Of a stretch of DNA of 64,000 bases, positions 27,301 to 34,893 are shown piece after piece (position 1 is the first letter of the stretch; every line of letters starts with the position of its first letter). Position numbers and translations under genes: made by a program. The stretch spans positions 4,282,546-4,346,545 of the forward strand of contig NZ_CP032157.1 in NCBI RefSeq assembly GCF_003555545.1. The letters run 5' to 3'. The DNA comes from Paraflavitalea soli (GTDB lineage: Bacteria > Bacteroidota > Bacteroidia > Chitinophagales > Chitinophagaceae). Below the pieces are notes generated by a model. The model worked only from the letters and a program-made list of their open reading frames with translations. It did not search any database and was not told the origin of the DNA.

Positions 27301-27515
27301 GCGAGATCTCATTGAGCTACCGCTTCGGCAAGGTGAAAGTGTTCAGCGACCTCACCGTGAGCGCCAGCGGCCGCAACCTGATCTCCTGGGATGATTACAA
27401 AGGATACGATCCCGAAGTAACATCCGGTGGGCAAAGTACTGTTTTGCGTGGTATTGATTTCGGAACAGTGCCCATTCCACGCACCTTCAGTATTTCCGTG
27501 GCAGCTAAATTCTAA
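24357..27515 (+). CDS. SusC/RagA-family TonB-linked outer-membrane receptor
   Basis: 1052 aa. Signal peptide MTTPLSKNGRPLRVLG followed by FLISNLVAIMAMAQ, then a carboxypeptidase-regulatory-like domain (VTISGKVTGPGEQALNGISV, ~30-110), DEVIVTGTSAG, and a plug with NVLAALQGKTAGAQI, SVRLRGISSVNSSSEPLYIV and AAIYGSRANAGVVQIFTKRG. A long barrel ends in PRTFSISVAAKF. The SusD-like gene begins 18 bp downstream. Placement opposite a TPR histidine kinase and facing a GH31 gene suggests an alpha-glucan or alpha-xylosyl-type glycan, but nothing in this protein itself shows that. Confidence 0.95.
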   Translation: MTTPLSKNGRPLRVLGLFLISNLVAIMAMAQVTISGKVTGPGEQALNGISVSVKNTTFGTATDAAGNFSLTAPLKPGTYTLAFSGVGFKAVERTLQIGSATTYTQQVTLVEDALGLDEVIVTGTSAGTTRKQVGSYISTLKADDLNKGATSNVLAALQGKTAGAQIIQNSGDPAGGISVRLRGISSVNSSSEPLYIVDGVIVNNATNRVTNTQNTYDAPNAATNNTGGNLFVGTVGQSRMADINPADIERVEVLNGAAAAAIYGSRANAGVVQIFTKRGSTGAPVVSFSTGLMVSSLRKKLDVNQAPIKFGGPTDGPGALTQDLITAVGGVLPTNTTPVTRYDYQDYIFRTALGTDNNVSVSGGKDKTKYYASASYFFNQGIIKNTDYKRFSFRMNLDQELTKWASMSVGLNYINSNANEKPDGNSFFSPMNAVTILGNFHDIWKRDALGNLQAVGERGRINPVSVIEDFKQKQETNRLIASAAIKLRPMKGLTIDYTLGIDNYAQRGTTLMPPFTYNASTAFFGGGPDLSASLNGYASAANNNFFQINHELNGTYQFDISDNITSTTQAGYSVQYEKNGYTLSHGRGLAPFVETVNAAATILPGSDERTEFSVSGVYLQQNFKFNNQLFLTGAVRMDGSSVFGEDQRNQVYLKASGSYVLSESEFWNKLSLSKWWNLAKIRVAYGESGNLTGITPYARFNGYNAVAFLGRSAIFSNTQYVDPDIKPERQKELEFGTDLSFFNNRLGLQFNYYIKKVNDLLISRVIAPSNGYASYLSNLGSLRNKGFEVVLTGTPVKNKDWRWDITAIYNHNRNEALKIGQALTLLSTNAGAPVAILEGEPIGVFYGAFFARDANGNQIKNATGLPLQERGTQNGPLNYTTQRDANGLPTGTPLRKVVGDPNPDYTASIINEVSYKKFGLRVQFDAVQGVDVWNADFRTRQGVGNGKVAEQEYLGQVPRGYINSVYQIDEWRVDDGSFVKLREISLSYRFGKVKVFSDLTVSASGRNLISWDDYKGYDPEVTSGGQSTVLRGIDFGTVPIPRTFSISVAAKF

Positions 27516-27533
27516 TCCTAAAAATTTGATTGT

Positions 27534-28844
27534 ATGAAACTGATCAATATAAAATTATCATCCGCCTTCCTGCTGGCCCTGGTCCTCATACAGGGTGTGG
27601 GATGTAAGAAGAATTATACCGATCCTTCCAAAGTGCCCCCCGATAATGCATTGACCACCGCACGTGGTCTCACCGGCGTGGTGGTAGGTTTGCATAGGGT
27701 ATATACCTTCCAGCGCGCCAGCTCCCTCTACAACCAGATAACCACCGATGGGTTTGTGACCAGGCAACTCAACATCATCAACCAGGGCAATACCGCCGAA
27801 TACCAGTTATTCCAGGGAGGCACCGCCGTTGATGGTACCAACACCATCCTGGCAGGGTTATGGACAGGTAGCAACAAACTCATCTTCGATGCCAACAACG
27901 TACTCAGGAATGCACCGGCCCTCGTCGATAAAGGCTACGCCAGCGGGTTGATCGCTTACGCCAGTATTTTCAAAGCCCTGGCACTCGGCAACCTCGCCAT
28001 GAATTGGGACCATGTACCTGATTCCATTAGTACCATTGGGAACAGTGTAACTTTTATCACCGCTGCCGAAGCGTATAACAAAGCCATCGGCGTGCTCGAC
28101 AATGCCCTGAATGTGATCGCAGCCAATCCCATCAGCACCCAGTTTCTGGCCAATGTTCCGGCAGGCATCGATATCGTCAATACCATACACGCGTTGAAAG
28201 CAAGGTACGCATTGAATGCAGGCAATTGGGCCCTGGCCCTCACCGAGGCCAATGCCGTTGACCTTACCAAAAAATCAACCTTCAATTTCGACGCCGTTAC
28301 ACTCAATCCCATCTGGGAGACCGCTACCTCTACCAACAATGTGTACCAGCCCATCGATTCTACCATGGGATTGCCGCCTTCCATCGCACCCAGCCTCACC
28401 GATAAGCGCGTACCTTTCTATATTGTCGTAGATCCGCCTTCTGCACAGCGTTTCAAGATCAAAGGATTCGGTGCCACCTCTTCATCTGCCTGGCCACTCT
28501 ACCTCCCCGGCGAGATGACACTCATCAAAGCAGAAGTATCCGCACGGCAAAACAACCTGCCCAATACCATCATTTTCCTCAACCAGGTACTCACCAAAAA
28601 ACCCGCCGACGATCCCTTTGGCGTAGGCGCCGATCAGCCTCCCTATGCAGGTGCTGTTACACAGCCAGCCCTCCTCGAGCAGATATACCGCAACCGCAGT
28701 ATCGAGCTCTATATGTCTGGGTTGCGCCTGCAGGACCAGCGCCGCCTCGAGCGCCCCCTGGCTGAGCGCAAGCGCAACTATATGCCTTATCCCTTCGTGG
28801 AGCGCGACAACAATACCAACACCCCACCCGATCCACCAAACTGA
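27534..28844 (+). CDS. SusD/RagB-family outer-membrane lipoprotein
   Basis: 436 aa. Lipoprotein signal MKLINIKLSSAFLLALVLIQ with lipobox GVGC and mature start CKKNYTDPSK. Helical TPR-like SusD core with RGLTGVVVGLHRVYTF near the front and a C-terminal segment rich in Pro and charged residues (DQRRLERPLAERKRNYMPYP) that includes the usual PYP-type ending. It is shorter than the SusD-like protein at 21-1562 and belongs to a different sub-branch. Cotranscribed with the SusC-like gene (18-bp gap). Its stop is followed within 10 bp by the hairpin repeat cluster. Confidence 0.93.
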   Translation: MKLINIKLSSAFLLALVLIQGVGCKKNYTDPSKVPPDNALTTARGLTGVVVGLHRVYTFQRASSLYNQITTDGFVTRQLNIINQGNTAEYQLFQGGTAVDGTNTILAGLWTGSNKLIFDANNVLRNAPALVDKGYASGLIAYASIFKALALGNLAMNWDHVPDSISTIGNSVTFITAAEAYNKAIGVLDNALNVIAANPISTQFLANVPAGIDIVNTIHALKARYALNAGNWALALTEANAVDLTKKSTFNFDAVTLNPIWETATSTNNVYQPIDSTMGLPPSIAPSLTDKRVPFYIVVDPPSAQRFKIKGFGATSSSAWPLYLPGEMTLIKAEVSARQNNLPNTIIFLNQVLTKKPADDPFGVGADQPPYAGAVTQPALLEQIYRNRSIELYMSGLRLQDQRRLERPLAERKRNYMPYPFVERDNNTNTPPDPPN

Positions 28845-28852
28845 TCCTGCCA

Positions 28853-29122
28853 AAGGGTGGATCGCCCTTTTAGGGCGGCTCACCCTCCAAGAGCGGCTCA
28901 CCCTCCAAAGGCGGCTCACCCCGATCCAATTCATGTCACCTGAGAGAAAAACATGCCAGGGAGTCAATCAAAGGGTGGGTCACCCTCCAAGGGCGGCTCA
29001 CCCTCCAAAGGCGGCTCACCCCGATCCAATTCATGCCACCTGAGAGAAAAACATGCCAGGGAGTCAATCAAAGGGTGGGTCGCCCTCCAAGGGCGGCTCA
29101 CCCTGACCCAAATCATGTCACC
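28853..29122 (+). repeat. Hairpin repeat cluster with 100-bp tandem duplication
   Basis: One hairpin copy directly follows the SusD stop. Then come two tandem 100-bp units (28881-28980 and 28981-29080) and a partial third. Each unit carries GGGCGGCTCACCCTCCAA arms, CCGATCCAATTCATG and CACCTGAGAGAAAAACATGC. All hairpins are in sense orientation with the SusCD genes. Confidence 0.8.
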
Positions 29123-29146
29123 TTCATTCAACAACCTTATATCAAC

Positions 29147-29182
29147 ACAGCGGGCCGTTCCACTCCAGGAACGGCCCGCTGT
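29147..29182. terminator. Strong inverted repeat between convergent genes (likely terminator)
   Basis: Perfect 15-bp stem ACAGCGGGCCGTTCC / GGAACGGCCCGCTGT with a 6-nt loop, 20 bp from the GH31 stop and 303 bp after the SusD stop. No long T-run, so it may act from both sides or need factors. Confidence 0.6.
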
Positions 29183-29201
29183 CTTTAATCCAATATTGAC
29201 T

Positions 29202-32200
29202 TCAAAACTTTATTACATTCAATTCCCTGTCTACCAGCAGCCCATCCTGCACCTTCAGATCCAGCTCCACCTGTCGTTTCGCCTTCAGCCTGATAACAAA
29301 CAGATCATTGCTGCCCTCCAACGGTGCCTCATTGCCCACATTCACAAACGTAGCATACAAGGCTTTCTTACCATTGCTGTGCAGCCGGTCATTCGTCATG
29401 TTCTGCATATGTCCCATATTACGTGGTACAACCCCCACCAATTCCAGGTCCTGCGCGTTATAAGGCAACGCAAAACTCAGCCCGTTCACCGAATGCAGCC
29501 CAATCCCTTTTACCGTTATTTCAACTACCTCATCTTTGTTATAAGTTGTTTTATCCGCCCTGATCTCCAGCCTGCCCGCCAAACTATCTTTTTCATCACT
29601 TGGGTCCCCCTCACCAAGCCGCGTGGCTACCGTAGAAATATCATAGGCATCTATCAGGTCATTTTTGTTCACGTCTCCTTTACTTACATACCCTTCAAAA
29701 TCACCATCCCCCTTACGCAAACCTGTATAATTATAATAAGATGTCAGGTCATTATGATCGATCTTGTTATCATGGTTGATATCCCCGGGAATAAAACTGG
29801 CCGAACCAGCCACCTTGTACACATACAACTCCCTGCCCGAACCAAAGCCCCCCACCGCATCACTGACCGCAATCCTGATATACCGCACCATCGGATGATG
29901 GTTGAATACAAACTCCTTCACACTCCCATTCCTGCCCCATTCAAATGGTTGCCCTGCCGACCAGTTCACTTTATCTTCACTGTAAGCGATCGTTCCTTTC
30001 AATAAGATACCATTGCCCCTGTCGCGCGGCAGGTACTGCAGCTTCTCCAGTTCGTTCACCGATTGCAGGTCCATCGTAAGCGTAAAAGGTACCGCCTTCG
30101 TACCCCACGCCGTATGCCACATATTGCTCTCATCAAAATCAAACAGGTTCGAAATTTCCGTTCCTTCCTCAGCATCCACCGAGCATGTTGCCTTTATATT
30201 TTTGATTGCAAATTCCAGCGGATTCACTTTTGTTTTGCCCGTAAAAGATACCCAGGCCGAAGCCCCTGTCTTGTTTACCGAACGCAGCTTAAATGTATAC
30301 GTCGTTTCAGGCACCAGGTCTTCAAACAGGAAACTGGTATCCCTGATCGTACTATAGAGTTGGCCATTAAAAGCGATTTCATAATAATTGGCTTTCCCGT
30401 CCCTGCGCCAGCTGGGCCGTAAGCTATAAGCCTGCGAGTTGGAATCCGGTACCTGCGCCTGAGCCGGCCCTGCCAAAGCACCCGTTGATGTACGCAAATG
30501 ATCCTTGGGTGAAAAACCGAATCCCGTTACAGTCAGCACAACACCATTTACCGTAATATCTGTTGCCCCTGCTTTTACCAGCAATTGCGGGTTCTTGGTA
30601 ATTACTACCTTTTCAAAGCCGCTCCCCTTCGTGGCAAACTCGTTCAGGTTGGGCGCCGCGTTGTAGAAATACACATTCGTACCATGCAGAAAATCCGCAT
30701 AGGAGTTCACCTTTGTTAAGCCCATCTTCTTCCCCCCTGTCGCCACTTGCACACCAGTAGGCGCCTGCGTTACGTTGATACGAAACTCCGTCACCTTATT
30801 TTTCTCAAATCCATCGAAGCTGCCTTTTGTCGGATGCACAGTAACCATCACTACATTGCCCGCTGCCGAAGATTCAATGAGTGTAGTAGTCCCCTTCCCG
30901 TTTTTATAAGCCTCCGTCAATCCATCGTCATCATATTCCGTAAAAGAACTCTTCCCTGCCGGGTACACTTCATATATCCGCAGTCCCTTATCCATCTTCG
31001 ATACCTGGTTATGAGCCCGCGTCATAGGAATGATAGCACCCCGCTTCACAAACACCGGCAATTTCCAGATCGGCGCATCAAAATCATTGATGATCCGGTC
31101 CCCTTCATACAGATCACCCGAAAAATAATCCACCCACTGCCCCTTGGGCAAATAAATGCCATGACGCACATCATTACCAGCCCCATCCGCCTTCGTTTCT
31201 TTATAGATCGGCGCTACCAGGAACCAGGGGCCATATAAATATTCGTATTGAGTAGATTTCCCCAGCGTATAACTATTCGGATATGCCAAAAACAGTGCAC
31301 GCATGATGGGCAGCCCCGTCACCGCTTCATGCGCAATGCTATAGCTATAGGGAACCAGCGCAGATTTTAATTTCAGGTACGTACGGTTAATAGACGTAGC
31401 CGGTTCGCCCAATGCCTGCGGGTATTTTTCATTGGCGCCCCAGCCGTCCATGTTCAGTTGCATCGGCGTAAAGGCCTTCCACTGAAAATCACGCATATTC
31501 ACCGTAGCGTTCTTACCGCCAAATATGCCATCCATATCAGAAGTGATATTCGGTTGTCCCGACAAACCCGTTCCCAGGTAAGTAGGAATATGAAAACGTA
31601 TATACTCCCACACACCCCCTGTTTGATCTCCCGTCCATATCGTAGCATACCGTTGTGTGCCTGCCCACCCGTCCAGCGAAATAATAAAGGGCCGCGCACC
31701 ATTCCCATACTGCGGCATAATATGCGCTGCATCCGCCACACCATTCAGGCCAAACGAATAACCCCGGCCTACCCAGGCCACATCCGTTTTCAATACCCGC
31801 ACACCTGCTACACCTACCTCCTTCACAATATCTCGTTGCAACAAGGCACTGATCCCTTCTTTCGGATGCAGGTCCGATTGCGTCCATAACCCGATCTGCA
31901 CACCCTGCTGCCGCGCATAATCCCCAAATGATTGCAGGTTAAGCATATTGCTGTCCAATGTACCAGTCTGTCCATAGCCCGCGCCATAACCGTCATTGGG
32001 CAGTATCCAGCCAAAGGGCATGTCATGCGCTTTATAACGGTCGATCACCGCCCTGGCCGAGAACTGGTAATTGTTCTTTTCTCCGTTCAGCGATTCCTTG
32101 ATACCCCCGTTGTCTTTCTGACTTTCTTTATAACGCTTGCCATCTTCAAACAAGATACCCGTGCTGTCAGCCTTCCAGTAATCCCGGTTATACGCATTCA

Positions 32201-33047
32201 GCTGCCCTTCATACAACCCAAACTTAGGTATCAATACCGGGTTGCCTGTCAGTTGGTAAAAGTCATTGAGCAACGACACCGGTCCCCCATCCACCATAAA
32301 AAACACATCTACATAGTCCGTCTCATGCGAAAGATTAACAACCCCCTTTTCTTTCGCTCCAAAATCATACTTCCCCTTTTTAAACGTGTACCACATAAAC
32401 CCATATCCATTCGTCGACCAGTAAAAAGGAGTGGGAGAAGCTACCCCGCCATCCGTCCAGCTGTTCTGGTTTTCGATCGCAATACTTTTCCCTTTATGCG
32501 AAAACCGGCCATTCTGCACACCACCTCCATAAAAATATTCCTGCCCGTTTTCTTTCAACCGCAGCGTTACCTGCTTCCTGCCAAGTTGAACAGCGTCTAT
32601 TATTTCAACTACTTTTTTACCCTCCTTGTTCAGGATGCTTAGCCCAAACGAAGCCTTCTTCAACTCAACAGTGATCTTGCCACTGTTGATCATCGTTTTG
32701 TTTCCGTTATTATTGATGCTTAAGGCGGAGACCGGCTTGCGTGGGTTGTCCACCAGCATGTTTGCCGGCGGGCTGGCCTGTGGTTCACGGAACCCCTTCC
32801 CCACACTATCATATAGTAGCCGGAAGATATGATCTCCATAGAAATCCAGCAACAGGTGTTGCCCGTTGGAGTAGAGGATGTCCACCGTGGTGGAATTGAG
32901 CTTTTGGGCACTGATCATCCTGGCAGTATCCTGCTGCGAATCGCCCGTCACCTTTTTGGGTGCTTGACCTGTAGCAGCATAGTCAATAGATACCAGTAAC
33001 AGTACCAGTAGTACCGGGAGTAGAGAGGTCCGGAAAATATATATCAT
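29202..33047 (-). CDS. Multidomain GH31 glycosidase with discoidin, dockerin and cohesin-like domains
   Basis: 1281 aa exported enzyme (N-terminal hydrophobic signal RTSLLPVLLVLLLVSIDYAA). The order is an N-terminal beta-sandwich (to ~235), then a GH31 barrel with nucleophile-region VLKTDVAW (~425) and acid/base-region IWTGDQTGGVW (~475). Distal beta domains follow (to ~800), an FN3-like segment (~860-950), and an F5/8 type C-like carbohydrate-binding domain (~950-1080). The type I dockerin has two EF-hand loops (GDINHDNKIDHND, GDVNKNDLIDAYD; ~1086-1147). The cohesin-like terminal domain is LEIRADKTTYNKDEVVEITV to the end. GH31 members act on alpha-glucosides or alpha-xylosides; which one is not visible. 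It converges on the SusCD pair. A dockerin and a cohesin-like domain in one chain is unusual. Confidence 0.88.
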   Translation of the reverse strand: MIYIFRTSLLPVLLVLLLVSIDYAATGQAPKKVTGDSQQDTARMISAQKLNSTTVDILYSNGQHLLLDFYGDHIFRLLYDSVGKGFREPQASPPANMLVDNPRKPVSALSINNNGNKTMINSGKITVELKKASFGLSILNKEGKKVVEIIDAVQLGRKQVTLRLKENGQEYFYGGGVQNGRFSHKGKSIAIENQNSWTDGGVASPTPFYWSTNGYGFMWYTFKKGKYDFGAKEKGVVNLSHETDYVDVFFMVDGGPVSLLNDFYQLTGNPVLIPKFGLYEGQLNAYNRDYWKADSTGILFEDGKRYKESQKDNGGIKESLNGEKNNYQFSARAVIDRYKAHDMPFGWILPNDGYGAGYGQTGTLDSNMLNLQSFGDYARQQGVQIGLWTQSDLHPKEGISALLQRDIVKEVGVAGVRVLKTDVAWVGRGYSFGLNGVADAAHIMPQYGNGARPFIISLDGWAGTQRYATIWTGDQTGGVWEYIRFHIPTYLGTGLSGQPNITSDMDGIFGGKNATVNMRDFQWKAFTPMQLNMDGWGANEKYPQALGEPATSINRTYLKLKSALVPYSYSIAHEAVTGLPIMRALFLAYPNSYTLGKSTQYEYLYGPWFLVAPIYKETKADGAGNDVRHGIYLPKGQWVDYFSGDLYEGDRIINDFDAPIWKLPVFVKRGAIIPMTRAHNQVSKMDKGLRIYEVYPAGKSSFTEYDDDGLTEAYKNGKGTTTLIESSAAGNVVMVTVHPTKGSFDGFEKNKVTEFRINVTQAPTGVQVATGGKKMGLTKVNSYADFLHGTNVYFYNAAPNLNEFATKGSGFEKVVITKNPQLLVKAGATDITVNGVVLTVTGFGFSPKDHLRTSTGALAGPAQAQVPDSNSQAYSLRPSWRRDGKANYYEIAFNGQLYSTIRDTSFLFEDLVPETTYTFKLRSVNKTGASAWVSFTGKTKVNPLEFAIKNIKATCSVDAEEGTEISNLFDFDESNMWHTAWGTKAVPFTLTMDLQSVNELEKLQYLPRDRGNGILLKGTIAYSEDKVNWSAGQPFEWGRNGSVKEFVFNHHPMVRYIRIAVSDAVGGFGSGRELYVYKVAGSASFIPGDINHDNKIDHNDLTSYYNYTGLRKGDGDFEGYVSKGDVNKNDLIDAYDISTVATRLGEGDPSDEKDSLAGRLEIRADKTTYNKDEVVEITVKGIGLHSVNGLSFALPYNAQDLELVGVVPRNMGHMQNMTNDRLHSNGKKALYATFVNVGNEAPLEGSNDLFVIRLKAKRQVELDLKVQDGLLVDRELNVIKF

Positions 33048-33150
33048 GATCCATCGCCAGTTGTTTAAAATGGCATGGACGTAAAGTTAAATACTAAATC
33101 ATGCCCCGCTGGCAATATGCGCCATCGATTGCATCAATACACAAGCGGTA

Positions 33151-33282
33151 CTATTTAGCCGAATTGGGTAATGTAACTCCCGGTATAAAATCCTGTTGCC
33201 CTTGCCCCGCCTTGCGGCCAACTACCGAACTGGCAAATACAGTTAAAATAAGGGCAGTCGTCAATATCAGCAGCTTAGTCAT
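33151..33282 (-). CDS. Possible 43-aa secreted or membrane peptide
   Basis: Short frame starting MTKLLILTTALILTVFASS, a plausible signal or membrane helix, then VVGRKAGQGQQDFIP and VTLPNSAK. It sits alone upstream of the GH31 gene on the same strand. Composition looks coding, but there is no family match and no other support. Confidence 0.35.
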   Translation of the reverse strand: MTKLLILTTALILTVFASSVVGRKAGQGQQDFIPGVTLPNSAK

Positions 33283-33597
33283 AAAAACAGTTTAAGATGA
33301 ATAATTATATAAGTACTCCTAAACCTAGAGGCACCCGCAACAGCCAGCCAAATTAGCCATTCGCCTGACCTGTTCGCCAGCCAATCGCTCAAAACCCTTG
33401 TTGCAGGAAATAAAGCCAATAACCAGGGCAAATGGTATTGGGTAACAAAACAATACTGTTTATCGAAAATTTGAGTCGTTAGTCTTTTTTGCAGCACCTA
33501 AAAGAATGATCCGTTAAAATCCATCAACCAATCTTACTGTCAATTAAATGTCTGCCTCAGGCTGAAGCATGCTGGGTGTAATGAGGAATGACTTAAA
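33283..33597. other. Gap before the tRNA/GIY-YIG array, nothing recognised
   Basis: About 315 bp with no open frame showing motifs and no RNA structure apart from the array terminator at its end. Confidence 0.5.
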
Positions 33598-33628
33598 ACA
33601 AAAAAGCCTCACATTACTGTGAGGCTTC
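33598..33628 (-). terminator. Terminator at the end of the tRNA/GIY-YIG array
   Basis: On the minus strand AAGCCTCACAGTAATGTGAG followed by GCTTTTTTG: a hairpin with a T-run. Unlike the internal hairpins of the array it has its own sequence, so it is the original end of the tRNA transcript or comes from flanking DNA. Confidence 0.75.
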
Positions 33629-33631
33629 TTG

Positions 33632-33713
33632 CGGACCGGACGGGACTCGAACCCGTCCCCACACTGCTGTGGGGATGACAGGGCGGCATGCTGACCAACT
33701 GATCTACCGATCA
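33632..33713 (-). pseudogene. tRNA-Asp-like pseudogene A with hairpin in place of the anticodon 3' arm
   Basis: 82 nt, 8 longer than the intact tRNA-Asp at 35206-35279. D-arm region, ATGCCGCCCTGTCA (5' anticodon stem and loop), T-arm GGGTTCGAGTCCC and 3' acceptor CCGGTCC are kept. The 12 nt after CTGTCA are replaced by a 20-nt palindrome (TCCCCACA, GCAG, TGTGGGGA). The first bases are TGATCGG, breaking the acceptor stem, and TGA is the stop of the nuclease gene 1. It cannot fold as a normal tRNA-Asp. Confidence 0.85.
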
Positions 33714-33989
33714 GTTTCCCCCGGTGAATTGAGCCACAATATTTTTGGAATGTGTAAGCAACGCATAAATCCTTTCCCTGGTCGCCTTCTTCAGATTTTT
33801 TTCCCGGATCAATGCCTCAGTTTTGGAGGCCATTTGTTCAACGTAAACCAGTTTCCAGGGAATCAAAAACCGTGTGCTTAAAGTTTCTCCGGCATTATGT
33901 TGTAAGAGGCGTTTAAACGGGTCTTCTGAAAAGCCTTTGTAGAAGCTTTCATCAACCGTACTTTGAATGATATAAACATAGAAGGACAT
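33711..33989 (-). CDS. GIY-YIG (URI-type) nuclease, array copy 1
   Basis: 92 aa, a single GIY-YIG domain: YVYIIQS for the GIY strand, FYKG for YIG, the catalytic Arg in KRLLQHN, and the catalytic Glu in SKTEALIREKNLKK. Members of this minimal URI-type group are putative endonucleases, many unassigned, some related to homing enzymes. The C-terminus (VAQFTGGN) and stop codon run into the tRNA-Asp-like copy A. It is nearly identical in DNA to copy 2 over most of its length, differing in the last ~30 bp, where it matches copy 4. Confidence 0.88.
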   Translation of the reverse strand: MSFYVYIIQSTVDESFYKGFSEDPFKRLLQHNAGETLSTRFLIPWKLVYVEQMASKTEALIREKNLKKATRERIYALLTHSKNIVAQFTGGN

Positions 33990-33993
33990 AAAT

Positions 33994-34026
33994 GCAAAAG
34001 GCTCCGAATTTCTTCAGAGCCTTTGC
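33994..34026 (-). terminator. Array terminator-like hairpin 1
   Basis: Minus strand: GCAAAGGCTCTGAAG then AATTCGGAGCCTTTTGC, a stem ending in Ts between tRNA-like copy B and the start of nuclease gene 1. Repeated in each unit. Confidence 0.7.
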
Positions 34027-34107
34027 GGACCGGACGGGACTCGAACCCGTCCCCACACTGCTGTGGGGATGACAGGGCGGCACAACAATCAACTGAACTA
34101 CAGATCC
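34026..34107 (-). pseudogene. tRNA-Asp-like pseudogene B with hairpin insert
   Basis: 82 nt. 5' end GGATCTGTAGTTCAGTTG (one change in the acceptor arm versus the intact gene), altered D-loop (ATTGTTGTG), same CCGCCCTGTCA, same 20-nt palindrome, intact T-arm and 3' acceptor strand. It overlaps the last 10 nt of nuclease gene 2. Confidence 0.85.
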
Positions 34108-34382
34108 CCTTCCCGGATAAATTGAATTACTATATTCTTGGAATGTGTAAGCAACGCATAAATCCTTTCCCTGGTCGCCTTCTTCAGATTTTTTTCCCGG
34201 ATCAATGCCTCAGTTTTGGAGGCCATTTGTTCAACGTAAACCAGTTTCCAGGGAATCAAAAACCGTGTGCTTAAAGTTTCTCCGGCATTATGTTGTAAGA
34301 GGCGTTTAAACGGGTCTTCTGAAAAGCCTTTGTAGAAGCTTTCATCAACCGTACTCTGAATGATATAAACGTAGAAGGCCAT
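34098..34382 (-). CDS. GIY-YIG (URI-type) nuclease, array copy 2
   Basis: 94 aa, same catalytic layout as copy 1 (YVYIIQS, FYKG, KRLLQHN, ALIREKNLKK). The C-terminus is VIQFIREGDL: Gly-Asp-Leu-stop is read from GGGATCTGTAG, the 5' end of tRNA-like copy B. It begins MAFYVY where copy 1 has MSFYVY. The start codon follows an array hairpin by a few bases, so there may be no promoter of its own. Confidence 0.88.
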   Translation of the reverse strand: MAFYVYIIQSTVDESFYKGFSEDPFKRLLQHNAGETLSTRFLIPWKLVYVEQMASKTEALIREKNLKKATRERIYALLTHSKNIVIQFIREGDL

Positions 34383-34386
34383 AAAT

Positions 34387-34419
34387 GCAAAAGGCTCCGA
34401 ATTTCTTCAGAGCCTTTGC
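34387..34419 (-). terminator. Array terminator-like hairpin 2
   Basis: Same AAAGGCTC / GAGCCTTTT stem as hairpin 1, between tRNA-like copy C and nuclease gene 2. Confidence 0.7.
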
Positions 34420-34500
34420 GGACCGGACGGGACTCGAACCCGTCCCCACACTGCTGTGGGGATGACAGGGCGGCACAACAATCAACTGAACTACAGATCC
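34419..34500 (-). pseudogene. tRNA-Asp-like pseudogene C with hairpin insert
   Basis: 82 nt, identical in design and apparently in sequence to copy B: GGATCTGTAG start, ATTGTTGTG D-loop, palindrome replacing the anticodon 3' arm. Overlaps the end of nuclease gene 3 by 10 nt. Confidence 0.85.
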
Positions 34501-34775
34501 CCTTCCCGGATAAATTGAATTACTATATTCTTGGGATGTGTAAGCAAGGCATGAATCCTTTCCCTGGTGGCTTTCTTGAGATTTTTTTCCCGGATCAATG
34601 CCTCAGTTTTGGAGGCCATTTGTTCAACGTAAACCAGTTTCCAGGGAATCAAAAACCGTGTGCTTAAAGTCTCTCCGGCATTGTGCTGTAACAGCCGTTT
34701 AAGAGGGTCTTCAGAAAACCCCTTGTAGAAGCTTTCATCAACCTTACTTTGAATGATATAAACATAGAAGGACAT
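34491..34775 (-). CDS. GIY-YIG (URI-type) nuclease, array copy 3
   Basis: 94 aa with intact GIY-YIG motifs. Mosaic: N-terminal half (QSKVDESF, PLKRLLQ) matches copy 4, C-terminal end (VIQFIREGDL) matches copy 2. Small private changes are ERIHALLTHPKN. Stop codon TAG again lies in the 5' end of the following tRNA-like sequence. Confidence 0.88.
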   Translation of the reverse strand: MSFYVYIIQSKVDESFYKGFSEDPLKRLLQHNAGETLSTRFLIPWKLVYVEQMASKTEALIREKNLKKATRERIHALLTHPKNIVIQFIREGDL

Positions 34776-34779
34776 AAAT

Positions 34780-34812
34780 GCAAAAGGCTCCGAATTTCTT
34801 CAGAGCCTTTGC
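34780..34812 (-). terminator. Array terminator-like hairpin 3
   Basis: Same AAAGGCTC / GAGCCTTTT stem, between tRNA-like copy D and nuclease gene 3. Confidence 0.7.
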
Positions 34813-34893
34813 GGACCGGACGGGACTCGAACCCGTCCCCACACTGCTGTGGGGATGACAGGGCGGCATGCTGACCAACTGATCTATCGATCA
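34812..34893 (-). pseudogene. tRNA-Asp-like pseudogene D with hairpin insert
   Basis: 82 nt, closest to copy A (TGATCGATAGATCAGTTGG start, CAGCATG D-loop), with the same palindrome. The first three bases are the TGA stop of nuclease gene 4. Confidence 0.85.

Noticed and set aside
29202-33047. Evidence of a cellulosome
   Set aside because: One dockerin and one cohesin-like domain in a single protein; no scaffoldin is visible in the window.
33963-34274. Plus-strand frames across the tRNA-like and nuclease genes
   Set aside because: They are antisense to clear GIY-YIG genes and exist only because the repeat unit is copied.
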